Shown one piece after another: positions 48,713 through 64,000 of a DNA stretch of 64,000 nt (positions are counted from its first letter, which is position 1; the number at the start of each line of letters is the position of its first letter). The stretch comes from Pseudomonas delhiensis. Lineage in GTDB: Bacteria > Pseudomonadota > Gammaproteobacteria > Pseudomonadales > Pseudomonadaceae. The notes under the pieces are model-generated. The model was given only the letters and a program-made list of their open reading frames with translations, had not been told where the DNA came from and searched no databases. Location of the stretch: assembly GCF_900187975.1 (NCBI RefSeq), contig NZ_FZPC01000017.1, positions 62,001 through 126,000 of the forward strand. Reading direction: 5' to 3'. The translations under genes were made by a program, and so were the position numbers.

Positions 48713-49138
48713 TCAGCCGCCGAACTTCTTGCGAACCTGCTGGACCGTGCGCAGTTGCGCTGCGGCTTCGGCCAGGCGGGCTGCGGCGGAGCTGTAGTCG
48801 AACTCGGCACCTTTGGCGTGCAGAGCCTTCTCAGCTTCCTTCAGCGCGGTCTGAGCGGCCGCTTCGTCGAGGTCGCCCGCACGGATCACGGTGTCGGCCA
48901 GGACCTTCACCATGTTCGGCTGTACTTCGAGGAAGCCGCCGGAGATGTAGTACACCTCCTGCTCGCCACCCTGCTTGACCACGCGGATCGGACCCGGCTT
49001 GAGCTCGGTGATCAGCGGCGCATGGCCCGGGGCGATACCCAGATCGCCGAGGGAGCCGTGCGCGACGACCAGCTCGACCAGACCGGAGAAGATCTCCGCT
49101 TCGGCGCTGACGATGTCGCAGTGGACAGTAATAGCCAT
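48713..49138 (-). CDS. atpC: ATP synthase epsilon subunit
   Basis: 141 aa. The N-terminal beta-sandwich ([61 protein letters not shown]) and C-terminal helical hairpin ([18 protein letters not shown]) are complete. It forms part of the central stalk and inhibits ATP hydrolysis. Last gene of the operon. Confidence 0.97.
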   Translation of the reverse strand: MAITVHCDIVSAEAEIFSGLVELVVAHGSLGDLGIAPGHAPLITELKPGPIRVVKQGGEQEVYYISGGFLEVQPNMVKVLADTVIRAGDLDEAAAQTALKEAEKALHAKGAEFDYSSAAARLAEAAAQLRTVQQVRKKFGG

Positions 49139-49178
49139 ACCCTTGCCTCACGTAAGCGCCCGTTGCCGGGCGCACGGA

Positions 49179-50585
<1,407 letters not shown>

Positions 50586-51446
50586 TTACACCGCGGCAGC
50601 GCCGCCGACGATTTCCGAGATTTCCTGGGTGATCGCCGCCTGACGCGCCTTGTTGTAGACCAGCTGCAGTTCGCTGATCAGGTCACCGGCGTTGTCGGTA
50701 GCGTTCTTCATTGCAATCATCCGGGCCGCCTGCTCACAGGCGTTGTTCTCAACCACCGCCTGGTACACCTGGGATTCCACGTAGCGCACCAGCAGGCCGT
50801 CGAGCAGGGCCTTGGCGTCGGGCTCGTAGAGGTAGTCCCAGTGGTGTTTCAGGGCTTCGTTGTCCTCGGCCACCAGCGGAACCATCTGTTCCACGGTCGG
50901 CTTCTGGGTCATGGTGTTGACGAACTTGTTGGAAACCACGTACAGGCGATCGATACGCCCGTCCAGGTAGGCATCCAGCATGACCTTGACGCTGCCGATC
51001 AGATCGTTGATCGACGGCTCTTCGCCCAGGTGACTGATGGCAGCGACCACGTTGCCGCCATAGTTCTTGAAGAAGGATGCGCCCTTGGCACCGATCACGC
51101 ACAGGTCGATCTCCGCGCCGGCTTCACGCTGGGCGGACATGTCCTTGACGAGCGCCTTGAACAGGTTGATGTTCAGGCCGCCGGCCAGGCCGCGATCGGA
51201 GCTCACCACGATGTAACCGACGCGCTTGACGGGGCGCTCGATCATGAACGGGTGACGGTACTCCGGGTTGGCGTTGGCCAGATGGCCGATCACCTGGCGA
51301 ATGCGCTCCGCGTAGGGACGGCCGGCCGCCATGCGCATTTGTGCCTTGCGCATCTTGCTCACCGCCACCTTTTCCATGGCATTGGTGATTTTCTGCGTGC
51401 TTTTGATGCTCGCAATCTTGCTGCGAATCTCTTTTGCGCCTGCCAT
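50586..51446 (-). CDS. atpG: ATP synthase gamma subunit
   Basis: 286 aa. N-terminal coiled-coil helix ([20 protein letters not shown], then [14 protein letters not shown]), the Rossmann-like middle ([19 protein letters not shown]) and the C-terminal helix ([20 protein letters not shown], then [16 protein letters not shown]). Rotor shaft linking c-ring rotation to catalysis. Confidence 0.98.
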   Translation of the reverse strand: MAGAKEIRSKIASIKSTQKITNAMEKVAVSKMRKAQMRMAAGRPYAERIRQVIGHLANANPEYRHPFMIERPVKRVGYIVVSSDRGLAGGLNINLFKALVKDMSAQREAGAEIDLCVIGAKGASFFKNYGGNVVAAISHLGEEPSINDLIGSVKVMLDAYLDGRIDRLYVVSNKFVNTMTQKPTVEQMVPLVAEDNEALKHHWDYLYEPDAKALLDGLLVRYVESQVYQAVVENNACEQAARMIAMKNATDNAGDLISELQLVYNKARQAAITQEISEIVGGAAAV

Positions 51447-51498
51447 TTCACACCTATCGGGTTAGCAGGCGGGGGCCATTACCGGCCCCCGCTGCGGC

Positions 51499-53043
<1,545 letters not shown>

Positions 53044-53061
53044 GCCGCTGCCCCTTCAAAC

Positions 53062-53598
53062 TCAAGATTTCAACGCTTCAGCCAGTTTCGCGATCTTGCC
53101 GCGCACCGAGCCATCGATTACCAAGTCACCGGCGCGGATCACCACGCCGCCGATCAGGCTCGCGTCTTCCGACGCATGGAGTCGCACTTCGCGACTGAGC
53201 CGGGCGCTGAGAGCCTTGGCGAGTTTGTCCTGCTGTTGTTGGTCCAGGGCGAAGGCGCTCACGACTTCTACCTCGACCAGCTTTTCCTGCTCGGCCTTGA
53301 GCTGCTCGTACATCTCAGCGATGGTCGGCAGCAGGTCCAGCCGCTTGTTTTCAGCCACGGTCCGCACGAAGTTCTGGGCCGGAGCATTGAGCTTATCGCC
53401 ACAGACGTCGATCAGGGCATCGGCCTTGGCCGCTGCGGTCAGCTGAGGCTCTTTGAGCAGCTGGCGCACGGTGTCGTCCTGCGACACTGCAGCCAGCACA
53501 CCCAGAGCAGCGGACCAATCGGCCAATTGCTGATGAGCCTGGGCGTACTCGAAAGCCGCCTTCGCGTAAGGACGAGCCAACGTGGTCAGTTCTGCCAT
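53062..53598 (-). CDS. atpH: ATP synthase delta subunit
   Basis: 178 aa. The N-terminal six-helix domain begins [20 protein letters not shown], and the C-terminal signature is [20 protein letters not shown]. It clamps the peripheral stalk to the F1 crown. It lies 18 bp before atpA and 11 bp after atpF. Confidence 0.97.
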   Translation of the reverse strand: MAELTTLARPYAKAAFEYAQAHQQLADWSAALGVLAAVSQDDTVRQLLKEPQLTAAAKADALIDVCGDKLNAPAQNFVRTVAENKRLDLLPTIAEMYEQLKAEQEKLVEVEVVSAFALDQQQQDKLAKALSARLSREVRLHASEDASLIGGVVIRAGDLVIDGSVRGKIAKLAEALKS

Positions 53599-53609
53599 AT
53601 CGCCCTCGC

Positions 53610-54080
53610 TTAGATCTCGGCGGCCAGTTGGTCAACCAGCTGCTTTTGCGCGTTGGCATCGATCGAAGCACCCAGGATCTTCTCGGCGCCGGACACGGCC
53701 AGGGCGCCCACTTGGGCACGCAGGGCATCCTTGACGCTGTTCAGTTCCTGTTCGATCTGGGCCTTGGCCTGGGCGATCATGCGATCGCCTTCGGCACGGG
53801 CCTGCTCACGGGCTTCATCAACGATCTGATTGGCGCTTTTCTTCGCCTGCTCGATGATTTCGGCCGCCTGAGCCTTGGCCTCGCGCAGTTGCTGGCCCGC
53901 TTTCTCGTGGGCCAGTTCCAGGTCACGAGCAGCACGGTTGGCTGCGTCCAGACCGTCAGCGATCTTCTTCTGACGCTCGTGCAGAGCCGCGATGACCGGA
54001 GGCCATACGAACTTCATGCAGAAGATGACGAAGATGGCGAACGCAATGGCCTGGCCGATCAGAGTTGCATTAATGTTCAC
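53610..54080 (-). CDS. atpF: ATP synthase b subunit
   Basis: 156 aa, starting at GTG 54080 ([20 protein letters not shown]). One N-terminal membrane helix, then a long alanine/glutamate-rich coiled coil ([20 protein letters not shown] and onward) forming the peripheral stalk. Only one b gene is present, so a b homodimer is expected. Confidence 0.97.
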   Translation of the reverse strand: MNINATLIGQAIAFAIFVIFCMKFVWPPVIAALHERQKKIADGLDAANRAARDLELAHEKAGQQLREAKAQAAEIIEQAKKSANQIVDEAREQARAEGDRMIAQAKAQIEQELNSVKDALRAQVGALAVSGAEKILGASIDANAQKQLVDQLAAEI

Positions 54081-54131
54081 GCCAACACCTCGCTCGTTCG
54101 TTGTCAGTCACGAATTTCCGGAATCCGGAAA

Positions 54132-54434
<303 letters not shown>

Positions 54435-54498
54435 TTAAGGTGGTGAAACTTCCCTTCCGCCCCCGCCGACGTGGCGGGGAGCGGTCAGAATCTTTGGA

Positions 54499-55792
<1,294 letters not shown>

Positions 55793-55868
55793 CTGTCTCA
55801 AAGTCCTCTGGCGTCGGCTTCGCAAATCAACAACTTGGCATACTTTGTGCCGACAAAATTGCGCGCAG

Positions 55869-55897
55869 AGTATAGGGGGCCGGGCATACCCATTCAA
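55869..55897 (-). promoter_or_regulatory. Sigma-70 promoter of the atp operon
   Basis: Minus strand: TTGAAT (55897-55892), 17-nt spacer, TATACT (55874-55869). It lies about 77 bp before the atpI ATG. Strong and close to consensus, as expected for a housekeeping operon. Confidence 0.75.
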
Positions 55898-55941
55898 CAG
55901 CCGGGTAGTGATTTCCGACTATCGCTACACAGACGATGGTC

Positions 55942-56814
55942 TTAGCGAATGTGGGCGAGAACCCCTTGCAACTCGTCCAGCGAGTTGTAGCGGATCACCA
56001 GTTGCCCCTTGCCCTTCTGGCCGTGGCGAATCTGCACCGGAGCGCCCAGGCGCTCGGCCAGGCGCTGTTCCAGGCGGCTGATGTCGGGGTCGGACTTGAC
56101 CACCCTGGCAGGTTCGCTGGGGGCGTTGAGCCAGTGGCGTACCAGTGCCTCGGTCTGGCGCACGGTGAGGCCGCGTGCGACAACATGTCGCGCACCTTCC
56201 ACCTGCCGCGCCTCGGGCAAGCCGAGCAGTGCGCGGGCATGGCCCATCTCCAGGTCGCCGTGGGAGAGCAGCGTCTTGATCTCCTCGGGCAGGGCGATCA
56301 GGCGCAGCAGGTTGGCCACGCTGACGCGGGACTTGCCGACGGCGTCGGCGACCTGCTGCTGGGTCAGCTGGAACTCCTGCTGCAGGCGTTGCAGCGCGAC
56401 GGCTTCCTCGAGGGGGTTGAGGTCCTCGCGCTGGATGTTCTCGATCAGCGCCATGGCGATGGCGGCTTCGTCCGGCACCTCGCGCACCAGCGCCGGGATG
56501 GTGTCCAGGCCGGCCTGCTGGGTGGCGCGCCAGCGGCGCTCGCCGGCGATGATCTCGTAGCGGCCCTTGCCAATGGGACGCACCACGATGGGCTGCATCA
56601 CTCCCTGGGCCTTGATGGACAGCGCCAGCTCTTCCAGAGCCTGGGGGTCCATGTCGCGGCGCGGCTGGTACTTGCCGCGCTGGATCAGGTCCAGCGGCAG
56701 GTGCTGCAGTTCCTTGCTGTCCGCCTGGACGGCCTCTTCCTGCAGGGTGGCGGCGCTGGAGCCACTGAGCAGGGCGTCCAGCCCGCGTCCGAGACCTCGT
56801 TTCTTAACGGCCAT
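55942..56814 (-). CDS. parB: Chromosome-partitioning protein ParB
   Basis: 290 aa. N-terminal ParA-contact motif KKRGLGRGLDALL, the CTP-binding fold with box QPRRDMD and GERRWRAT, HTH (LTQQQVADAVGKSRVSVANLLRL) and a C-terminal dimerisation segment. It binds parS and loads as a sliding clamp. It lies 18 bp downstream of parA. Confidence 0.97.
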   Translation of the reverse strand: MAVKKRGLGRGLDALLSGSSAATLQEEAVQADSKELQHLPLDLIQRGKYQPRRDMDPQALEELALSIKAQGVMQPIVVRPIGKGRYEIIAGERRWRATQQAGLDTIPALVREVPDEAAIAMALIENIQREDLNPLEEAVALQRLQQEFQLTQQQVADAVGKSRVSVANLLRLIALPEEIKTLLSHGDLEMGHARALLGLPEARQVEGARHVVARGLTVRQTEALVRHWLNAPSEPARVVKSDPDISRLEQRLAERLGAPVQIRHGQKGKGQLVIRYNSLDELQGVLAHIR

Positions 56815-56831
56815 GCGGGTTCCTTAGTTCG

Positions 56832-57620
56832 TCATGCGGTGGCGGCTTTGCGGGCGGCGCGCTGTCGGCGCGAGAGTTCGCCGGCCAGCGCCAGGTAGGC
56901 CATGGCCCCGCGCGATTGCTTGTCGTAGACCAGCGCCGGCATGCCGAAGCTGGGTGCCTCGGCCAGTCGCACGTTGCGCGGGATCACGGTGGTGTAGAGC
57001 TTGTCGCCGAAGTGTTCCTGCAACTGAGCGCTGACGTCGTTGGTCAGGCTGATGCGCGGATCGTACATGGTCCGCAGCAGGCCCTCGATGCTCAGCGTCG
57101 GATTCAGGCGCTCGGCAATGCGCTGGATGCTGTTCATCAGGTCGGTCAGGCCTTCCAGGGCGTAGTACTCGCACTGCATGGGGATGATCACCCCGTCGGC
57201 GGCGGAAAGGGCGTTGACCGTGAGCATCGACAGCGATGGCGGGCAGTCGATGAGGATGTAGTCGTAGTTCTCGCGCACCGGGGCCAGGGCCTGGCGCAGG
57301 CGGTGCTCCTTCATGTCCATCTCCAGCAGCACCACTTCCGCGGCGGTGAGGTCGCGGTTGGCCGGCAGGATCTGGTAGCCGCCATGCTCGGAGAACTGCA
57401 TGGCCTGGGCCAGGTCGGCCTCGCCGGTGAGCACGTCGTAGATGGAGTATTCCAGGGACAACTTATCCACACCGCTGCCGGTGGTGGCGTTGCCCTGTGG
57501 ATCGAGGTCGATCAGCAGCACGCGGCGCTTGGTGGCGACCAGCGAGGCGGCGAGGTTGATGCAGGTGGTGGTCTTGCCGACACCGCCCTTCTGGTTGGCG
57601 ATCGCGAATACCTTAGCCAT
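56832..57620 (-). CDS. parA: Chromosome-partitioning ATPase ParA (Soj)
   Basis: 262 aa. Deviant Walker [21 protein letters not shown] at the N-terminus, [17 protein letters not shown] and [20 protein letters not shown]. It works with ParB to segregate the origin region. It overlaps rsmG by 8 nt. Confidence 0.97.
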   Translation of the reverse strand: MAKVFAIANQKGGVGKTTTCINLAASLVATKRRVLLIDLDPQGNATTGSGVDKLSLEYSIYDVLTGEADLAQAMQFSEHGGYQILPANRDLTAAEVVLLEMDMKEHRLRQALAPVRENYDYILIDCPPSLSMLTVNALSAADGVIIPMQCEYYALEGLTDLMNSIQRIAERLNPTLSIEGLLRTMYDPRISLTNDVSAQLQEHFGDKLYTTVIPRNVRLAEAPSFGMPALVYDKQSRGAMAYLALAGELSRRQRAARKAATA

Positions 57621-58286
57621 GGTTTTCCCCCGTCCCCGTCATGCTCCGGCGCAGTATCAGCAGATGCCGCTGGCCTTGGCAACCCGGCACGCTGAGGGCG
57701 TGCTCGGCTTCGACCCGGAAATCCTCCGGGAGTGCCGCAAGCTCCTGCGCAGGGTGCACGCCTTTCATCGCCAGCCAGCGCGTACTGCCGTCGCCGAGGT
57801 GGCGGGTCCAGTTGCAGAAGTCTTCCAGGCTGCTGAAGGCCCGGGAGACGATGCCGTCGAATGCCTGGGCCGGCTGGTAGGCCTCGACCCGGCTGTGGAT
57901 AACTTCCAGGTTGTGCAGTTTCAGCTCCAGCTTCACCTGGGTGAGGAAGCGGGTCTTCTTGCCGTTGCTGTCGAGCAGAGTCAGGCGCTTGCCCGGGAAC
58001 AGGATGGCCAGCGGGATGCCGGGCATGCCGCCGCCGCTGCCGACGTCCAGCCAGTTGTCGCCGCCGGCGGCGAGAAAGTGCGGGACGACGCTGAGGCTGT
58101 CGAGCAGATGGCGCGAGACCATCTCGTCGACGTCGCGCACCGCGGTGAGGTTGTACGCCTTGTTCCACTTCGCCAGCAGGGCGAGGTAGGCGAGCAGGCC
58201 CTGGCGGCCGGCTTCGTCGAGTTCGACGCCGAGCGCCGCGGCGCCACGCACGAGTTCGTCGGCGTGGGCTTGGGTGACCAGGGACA

Positions 58287-58287
<1 letters not shown>
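57613..58287 (-). CDS. rsmG: 16S rRNA G527 N7-methyltransferase RsmG
   Basis: 224 aa. SAM-binding [38 protein letters not shown] and [24 protein letters not shown]. It methylates G527 of 16S rRNA; loss gives low-level streptomycin resistance in several bacteria. The mnmG stop and the rsmG ATG share one base (TGATG). Confidence 0.97.
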
Positions 58288-60182
<1,895 letters not shown>

Positions 60183-60226
60183 GCACCTCGTGCCTGTCGA
60201 TCAGGGAAAGAAAAAGAGAGCCGCAC

Positions 60227-60255
60227 AGTATAGGGGCTAAGCCCTGCCGATTGAA
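60227..60255 (-). promoter_or_regulatory. Sigma-70 promoter of mnmG
   Basis: Minus strand: TTCAAT (60255-60250), 17-nt spacer, TATACT (60232-60227), 45 bp before the GTG start. It has the same layout as the atp promoter. Confidence 0.7.
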
Positions 60256-60754
60256 GGGACCTGTATGAAAAGTAGCCAATCGGCCTTTCGGGTGTCACAC
60301 CGGGGAATGCTTCATTCACAAAAAAAAAGAGAGAGGGAATTTTTAAATCTTTTTAGAGCTAGTGATTATGTCTGGTGTGGACATTTTTTGTGGATAAGTG
60401 GGACGAGCCCTTCTGCGACGATATTTACAGCCAAGGATAAGCCTGTGCCGAAGGTGTCGGGAAGCGGGGCATTTCCGGTTGAACGCCTGTGTATGGAAAG
60501 CAGGGTTATGCACAGGGCGGATATCCACGGGTTTGGCCACCGGGTTGTCTACGGACCTATACGGTAGTTTTCCACAGGGTTCAGGATTCATGTGAATAGG
60601 ATCATGCAGGCCAGATTCCACGGTGGTTTTGTTGTGTTCCACCGGTGGATCGGTCCACAAGCAGCCAGGGGAAAGCGGCCATCCACAGGCTACTTCTTCC
60701 TGTGAGCAAACCAGGAGCCATGGGGAACGACTTCCAAAAGCGGGCACGGCTCTT
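60256..60754. other. Origin-like region: AT-rich tract plus DnaA boxes beside mnmG
   Basis: Part of a 790-bp gap with no convincing gene. An AT-rich tract at 60318-60370 (AATTTTTAAATCTTTTTAG) is followed by perfect DnaA boxes TGTGGATAA at 60389 and TTATGCACA at 60506, plus near-matches ATATCCACG (about 60521) and TTTTCCACA (about 60569), and several GTCCACAA/ATCCACAGG words up to 60690. AT-rich unwinding DNA next to DnaA boxes beside gidA is the layout of E. coli oriC. Confidence 0.55.
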
Positions 60755-60779
60755 CGTAGGAGCGAGCTTGCTCGCGAAC
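60755..60779 (+). repeat. REP element (type A)
   Basis: An exact copy of the 25-bp REP at 331, near the left boundary of the accessory stretch. Downstream, AAATGCCGTTTCTCCCTGGC and TGAGAAACGGCAT (60854-60891) form a 12-bp hairpin (ATGCCGTTTCTC / GAGAAACGGCAT) that may be a terminator without a T-run. Confidence 0.92.
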
Positions 60780-60972
60780 ACCGGACGCCCGTTCGCGGGA
60801 ATATCGGGGCACAGGATCGGGCTTCACGAACCAGGCCATGACCTCACCCATATGAAAATGCCGTTTCTCCCTGGCTGAGAAACGGCATCCGTTCTTAAGT
60901 CCCTAGGAGGGAGGCTGGGCAGAAGCGCGCGTGTACTATCGACAATCTTCATCCAAACCAAGACAGCCAGTC

Positions 60973-61641
60973 ATGAGTGAGTACCAGTACTACGAATTCG
61001 CGGCCATCGATCGGCCGCTCACCCCGCAAGAGATGGCCGAACTGCGAGCCAGGTCCGGCCGTGCCGTCATCACTCCGAGCGCTTTCACCAACCATTACAA
61101 CTGGGGTGATCTCGACGGCGATCCGGATGAGTGGATGCAGCGTTATTTCGACGCCTTCGTCTATTTCGCCAATTTTGCCAGCTGCCGGCTGTCGTTGCGG
61201 CTGCCCAGGTCCGCTTTCCCGGCGGAACGGGTGTTACCCTTCGCCCTCTGCCCCTTCAGTTTTTCCATCGTCGCCAGCGATTCGCATTGGTGCTTCAACT
61301 GGATGCTCGACGAGACCGAGAACTTCGATCGTTTCGCCATGGACGATGGCACGCAGTGGATGCCGCGCCTGCTGCCGCTGCGGGAAGAATTGCGGGGCGG
61401 CGACCTGCGCCCGCTCTACCTGGGTTGGCTGGCGGGTGCGCCTTTCCTGGAAGCTGAGGATGAGGAACCCGAGGTCCCGTCGGGCCTCGCGGAGTTATCC
61501 ACAGCGCAGCAAGCCCTGGTGGAGTTCCTCGAGATCGACCAGGACCTGCTGGACGCGGCTGCGGAGCCATGCGCTGGGACCGCCAGGCGTCGCGTGGCCG
61601 AACTCTGTGAACGCGCGGAGGCGATCGCTTCGGCCCGTTAG
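60973..61641 (+). CDS. Conserved hypothetical protein, probably 3'-truncated
   Basis: 222 aa starting MSEYQYYEFAAIDRPLTPQEMAELRARSGRAVITPSAF; then NHYNWGDLDGDPDEWMQRYFDAFVYFANFASCRLSLRLP. This N-terminal region is shared by actinobacterial and proteobacterial proteins of unknown function that are usually much longer and often sit beside SWIM zinc-finger genes. Here the frame ends soon after VEFLEIDQDLLDAAAEP, where longer relatives continue, so I suspect loss of the C-terminal half. The codon use is less biased than in its neighbours, fitting acquired DNA. No SWIM partner is present. Confidence 0.65.
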   Translation: MSEYQYYEFAAIDRPLTPQEMAELRARSGRAVITPSAFTNHYNWGDLDGDPDEWMQRYFDAFVYFANFASCRLSLRLPRSAFPAERVLPFALCPFSFSIVASDSHWCFNWMLDETENFDRFAMDDGTQWMPRLLPLREELRGGDLRPLYLGWLAGAPFLEAEDEEPEVPSGLAELSTAQQALVEFLEIDQDLLDAAAEPCAGTARRRVAELCERAEAIASAR

Positions 61642-61760
61642 CGAAGTCACTGGAGAGTTTGTTTTCAGGCGCAAACCCGATAGGGGCGAGACGTAGGGCT
61701 CGCCATGAACTCAGGCATGAAAGGTTGAAAGTGACGTCGATCTATTTGGGAACCTGAGGC

Positions 61761-62804
61761 TTATCCGTCATCTTGAGCGTTCGGATCACTGGCTGCCAAA
61801 TTTTTCACTGCCTTGTCGAAGTCACTTTCAAACAGTCGATCCTGCACAATTCTGTACTTCTCAAATTCGCTTTCCGCATGCGTCTGGGCAAGTTTCGCAG
61901 AAATCTTGCCGCTGTTCTGCAGCACTTCCCGGTCATCAAACTCCAGGAAGGCGTCCAGACGCTTGGACCAGTCTTCCATGCTCATGGGAATTTTGCGGCG
62001 AGCACGATCCTCAGCCAGTTCCAGATAGGCGTTGACGATACGCCCCAATGAGTCCAGCTCGTCCTTGGTCAGGTAGTTCTTGGCCACGGCTACATCGGTT
62101 TTCAGGATCTTGCCTTCGGGCGCGCTCGCCCAGGAAGTCAACCCCATATGTGGCTTGCTGCTATCGGCCCTCTTGCGGATCAACTCTGCAGCGGTATGGC
62201 CGTGGATGGCGTAATGCAGTTTGTTCTGTACTTTGGCGAAGAATGCCTTGGTCGTCGGTGCGTCCTTGTTGTAATCCACGCTGGTGGCGTAGATGTCGGT
62301 GATCTTCTGGTAGAAGCGTCGCTCGCTGAGGCGGATCTCGCGGATTTCCGCCAGCAGCCGCTCGAAGTAGTCCTCGCCCAGGAAGCTGCCGTTTTCCATG
62401 CGCTGACGATCCAGCACATAGCCCTTGATGGCGAACTCACGCAGGACGCCGGTCGCCCACTGGCGGAACTGCGTTGCGCGTATGGAGTTGACCCGATAGC
62501 CGACGGAAATGATGGCGTCGAGGTTGTAGAAGTCCACCGACCGGGACACTTCCCGCTGGCCCTCCTGCTGAACTATCCGGAATTTCCGGATAGTTGCCTC
62601 CGTTACGAGCTCCTGGCTGGCAAAGATGTTCTTCAGGTGCTCGCTGACGGTGCGCACATCTACCCCGAACAGTTCGGCCATCAGCTTCTGAGACAGCCAC
62701 AGGGTTTCGTCCTCATAGCGGGCCTCGATGCTCTGTTCGCCGGCCTGGCCAGTGAAGATCAGAAACTCGGCTGTGCTGTTGCGGATCAATTTTTTGCCAT
62801 TCAT
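61761..62804 (-). CDS. RhuM-family (virulence RhuM) protein
   Basis: 347 aa. N-terminal LWLSQKLMAELFGVDVRTVSEHLKNIF (winged-helix-like), SVDFYNLDAIISVGYRVNSIRATQFRQWATGVLREF and the family C-terminal domain (RFYQKITDIYATSVDYNKD; FFAKVQNKLHYAIHGHTAAELI). RhuM proteins are typical cargo of type I restriction-modification loci and mobile islands; their biochemical role is unknown. It lies 21 bp after the HsdR remnant in the same direction, so it is likely the intact survivor of a lost hsd locus. Confidence 0.88.
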   Translation of the reverse strand: MNGKKLIRNSTAEFLIFTGQAGEQSIEARYEDETLWLSQKLMAELFGVDVRTVSEHLKNIFASQELVTEATIRKFRIVQQEGQREVSRSVDFYNLDAIISVGYRVNSIRATQFRQWATGVLREFAIKGYVLDRQRMENGSFLGEDYFERLLAEIREIRLSERRFYQKITDIYATSVDYNKDAPTTKAFFAKVQNKLHYAIHGHTAAELIRKRADSSKPHMGLTSWASAPEGKILKTDVAVAKNYLTKDELDSLGRIVNAYLELAEDRARRKIPMSMEDWSKRLDAFLEFDDREVLQNSGKISAKLAQTHAESEFEKYRIVQDRLFESDFDKAVKNLAASDPNAQDDG

Positions 62805-62825
62805 ACCAAGCCCCCTATGCGGCCA

Positions 62826-63682
62826 TCACTTCGACAGGTTGTGACCCTTCATGGGCTTGTCCACATACATGGTGTGGCAGCAGGGCGCGTCGAAGCCGGT
62901 CAGCCACATGTCGCGCACGATCATCAGTTTCAACGGGTCCGCGGGATCCTTGAAACGCTTTTCCAGGCGTTTCTTGACCTGCTGGCTGTACAGGTGCGGT
63001 TGCAGCAAGGGCTTGTCCGCCTCCGAGCCGGTCATGACCACTTTGATCGAGCCCTTCTCCGGGTCGGCGTCGTGCCAGTCCGGACGCAGAGTGACGATGG
63101 CGTTGTACTGCTCGGCGCAGATGTCGCGGCTCATGCAGACGATCATCGCTTTGCCTTCCAGCGTGGCTGTACGTGTTTCAAAGTGCTGCACCAGATCCGC
63201 CGCTACCTGCTCCAGACGTGGCCGGGCACCCACCAACTTGGTCAGCGCTGCCCAATCACTCTTGGTCTTCTCGCGGGCAGTGATGTCTTCCTCGTCTTCG
63301 ATGACCTCATCCACCTGGGCATTGAGCGCGTCGATCTCGGCTCCAGCTTGGCCAGGCGGCTTTCATAGTAGATGGGCACTGTGGCGCCATCATCCACCGC
63401 ATCCTGGATGTCGTAGATGCTGACGTAATCGCCAAACACCGCCCGCGTGTCCCCGTCCTGAATCTCATTGACGAAGCGCCACACTTGCGAGGCGCCAGAG
63501 ATCACGGAACCTTGCTTCATTTGCGGCTCGGCTGATTGGTACAAGGCGATCAGTTGCTTGCGGGCAATTCCCGGTTTAGCTTGCGCCGAGATCTGTTGCC
63601 AGCCGATCGCTGCAATTCCGTGTTCTCTGAAGGCTTCATACAGACTTCCGCCTTCACCGCGTACCATCCACATCCGCGCCAT
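62826..63682 (-). pseudogene. Decayed fusion of an Mrr-type N-terminus and an HsdR fragment
   Basis: Reading from ATG 63682: [20 protein letters not shown] to [15 protein letters not shown] is the N-terminal domain seen in Mrr-like restriction endonucleases. It then passes directly into [20 protein letters not shown], an internal HsdR segment that normally follows the helicase TGTP motif. One base is missing near 63340: after [10 protein letters not shown] the frame shifts, and HsdR continues in another frame ([46 protein letters not shown]) until KGHNL, where it stops just before the Q-x-x-x-R-x-x-R motif. Nuclease, Walker A and DEAD-type motifs are gone, so no activity is expected. Confidence 0.85.
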
Positions 63683-63762
63683 ACACGATCCTTAAAGATT
63701 TGCAGATTAAAGAGGGATGATGAGGCGCTCTACTTTACGGGGCCGATCGATATCATCAAGCC

Positions 63763-64000
63763 TCACTTCCCGATACAGAAACTGGAGAAGATCCGCCCCA
63801 GCAGGTCGTCGGAGCTGAACGCCCCGGTGATCTCCCCCAGGGCCTGCTGGGCATGGCGCAGGTCTTCGGCCAGCAGTTCTCCGGCGCCGGCGAGCAACAG
63901 CTGGGCGTGCCCGTGGTCGAGGTGCTGCCCGGCCTGGCGCAGCGCTTCCAGGTGGCGGCGGCGGGCGCTGAAGCTGCTTTCGGCGGTCTGTTCGAAGCCC
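63763..64000 (-). CDS. mnmE: tRNA modification GTPase MnmE, C-terminal part
   Basis: The last 78 residues: [40 protein letters not shown] and the invariant C-terminal CIGK, whose Cys is the family's conserved residue. Partner of MnmG in cmnm5U34 synthesis. The GTPase domain lies beyond the right edge of the window. Confidence 0.96.
   Translation of the reverse strand, partial: GFEQTAESSFSARRRHLEALRQAGQHLDHGHAQLLLAGAGELLAEDLRHAQQALGEITGAFSSDDLLGRIFSSFCIGK

Noticed and set aside
60633-60650. parS-like TGTTCCACCGGTGGATC
   Set aside because: Only the left half matches TGTTCCACGTGGAACA and the centre is CG rather than the required step; no true parS was seen in the window.

Overview
The window is chromosomal DNA of a high-GC Pseudomonas, from the P. 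aeruginosa / resinovorans / otitidis side of the genus; I do not name a species. The call rests on conserved blocks in Pseudomonas order: the carnitine locus (cdhR-caiX-cdhC-cdhA-cdhB-esterase), cls, ahpC-ahpF, gltP followed by an Ivy-type lysozyme inhibitor and algB-kinB-ampDh2, then glmU, the atp operon, parB-parA-rsmG-mnmG and, at the right edge, the 3' end of mnmE. In pseudomonads mnmE is a few kb from dnaA/oriC, so the right end should lie very close to the chromosomal origin.

Layout. 1-6.3 kb: end of a DUF1348 gene and the carnitine-to-glycine-betaine pathway with its regulator. 6.3-10.4 kb: small orphan genes, an amidase and a cardiolipin synthase. 10.7-13.1 kb: ahpF and ahpC, with an OxyR-like site before ahpC. 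13.4-18.2 kb: xdhABC purine catabolism. 18.4-20.4 kb: a Cache chemoreceptor. 20.4-21.3 kb: about 700 bp of non-coding DNA rich in DnaA-box-like words. 21.3-25.5 kb: YigZ, a RutR-like TetR regulator, a CitMHS transporter, TerC and a LEA14-like lipoprotein. 25.9-31.9 kb: a Na/Pi cotransporter near a PHO-box-like repeat, a small orphan protein, and a two-gene unit pairing a globin-PAS-GGDEF-EAL protein with an Aer-type receptor. 32.3-40.6 kb: epimerase, M16 peptidase, GNAT, MFS transporter, trypsin-like lipoprotein, SpmAB-like membrane protein and GltP. 41.3-48.6 kb: Ivy cassette, AlgB/KinB, AmpDh2, MarC and GlmU. 48.7-55.9 kb: the complete F-type ATP synthase operon, all on the minus strand. 55.9-60.2 kb: parB-parA-rsmG-mnmG. 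60.2-63.7 kb: an accessory stretch between mnmG and mnmE with an origin-like AT-rich region, a shortened gene, an orphan RhuM gene and a decayed Mrr/HsdR fusion.

The most distinctive non-genic feature is a set of interspersed repeats: a 25-bp REP, a CCCTCTCCC composite of about 160 bp, and an inverted-end composite of about 166 bp. They fill most intergenic gaps and in places have become part of genes, supplying C-terminal tails to CdhR and XdhB, a probable ribosome-binding site to cdhB and the stop codon of xdhC. Three copies carry similar short GC-rich interruptions near the hairpin tip. The other unusual signal is the excess of perfect DnaA boxes (14 copies of TTATCCACA on either strand), with a tight cluster between marC and glmU.
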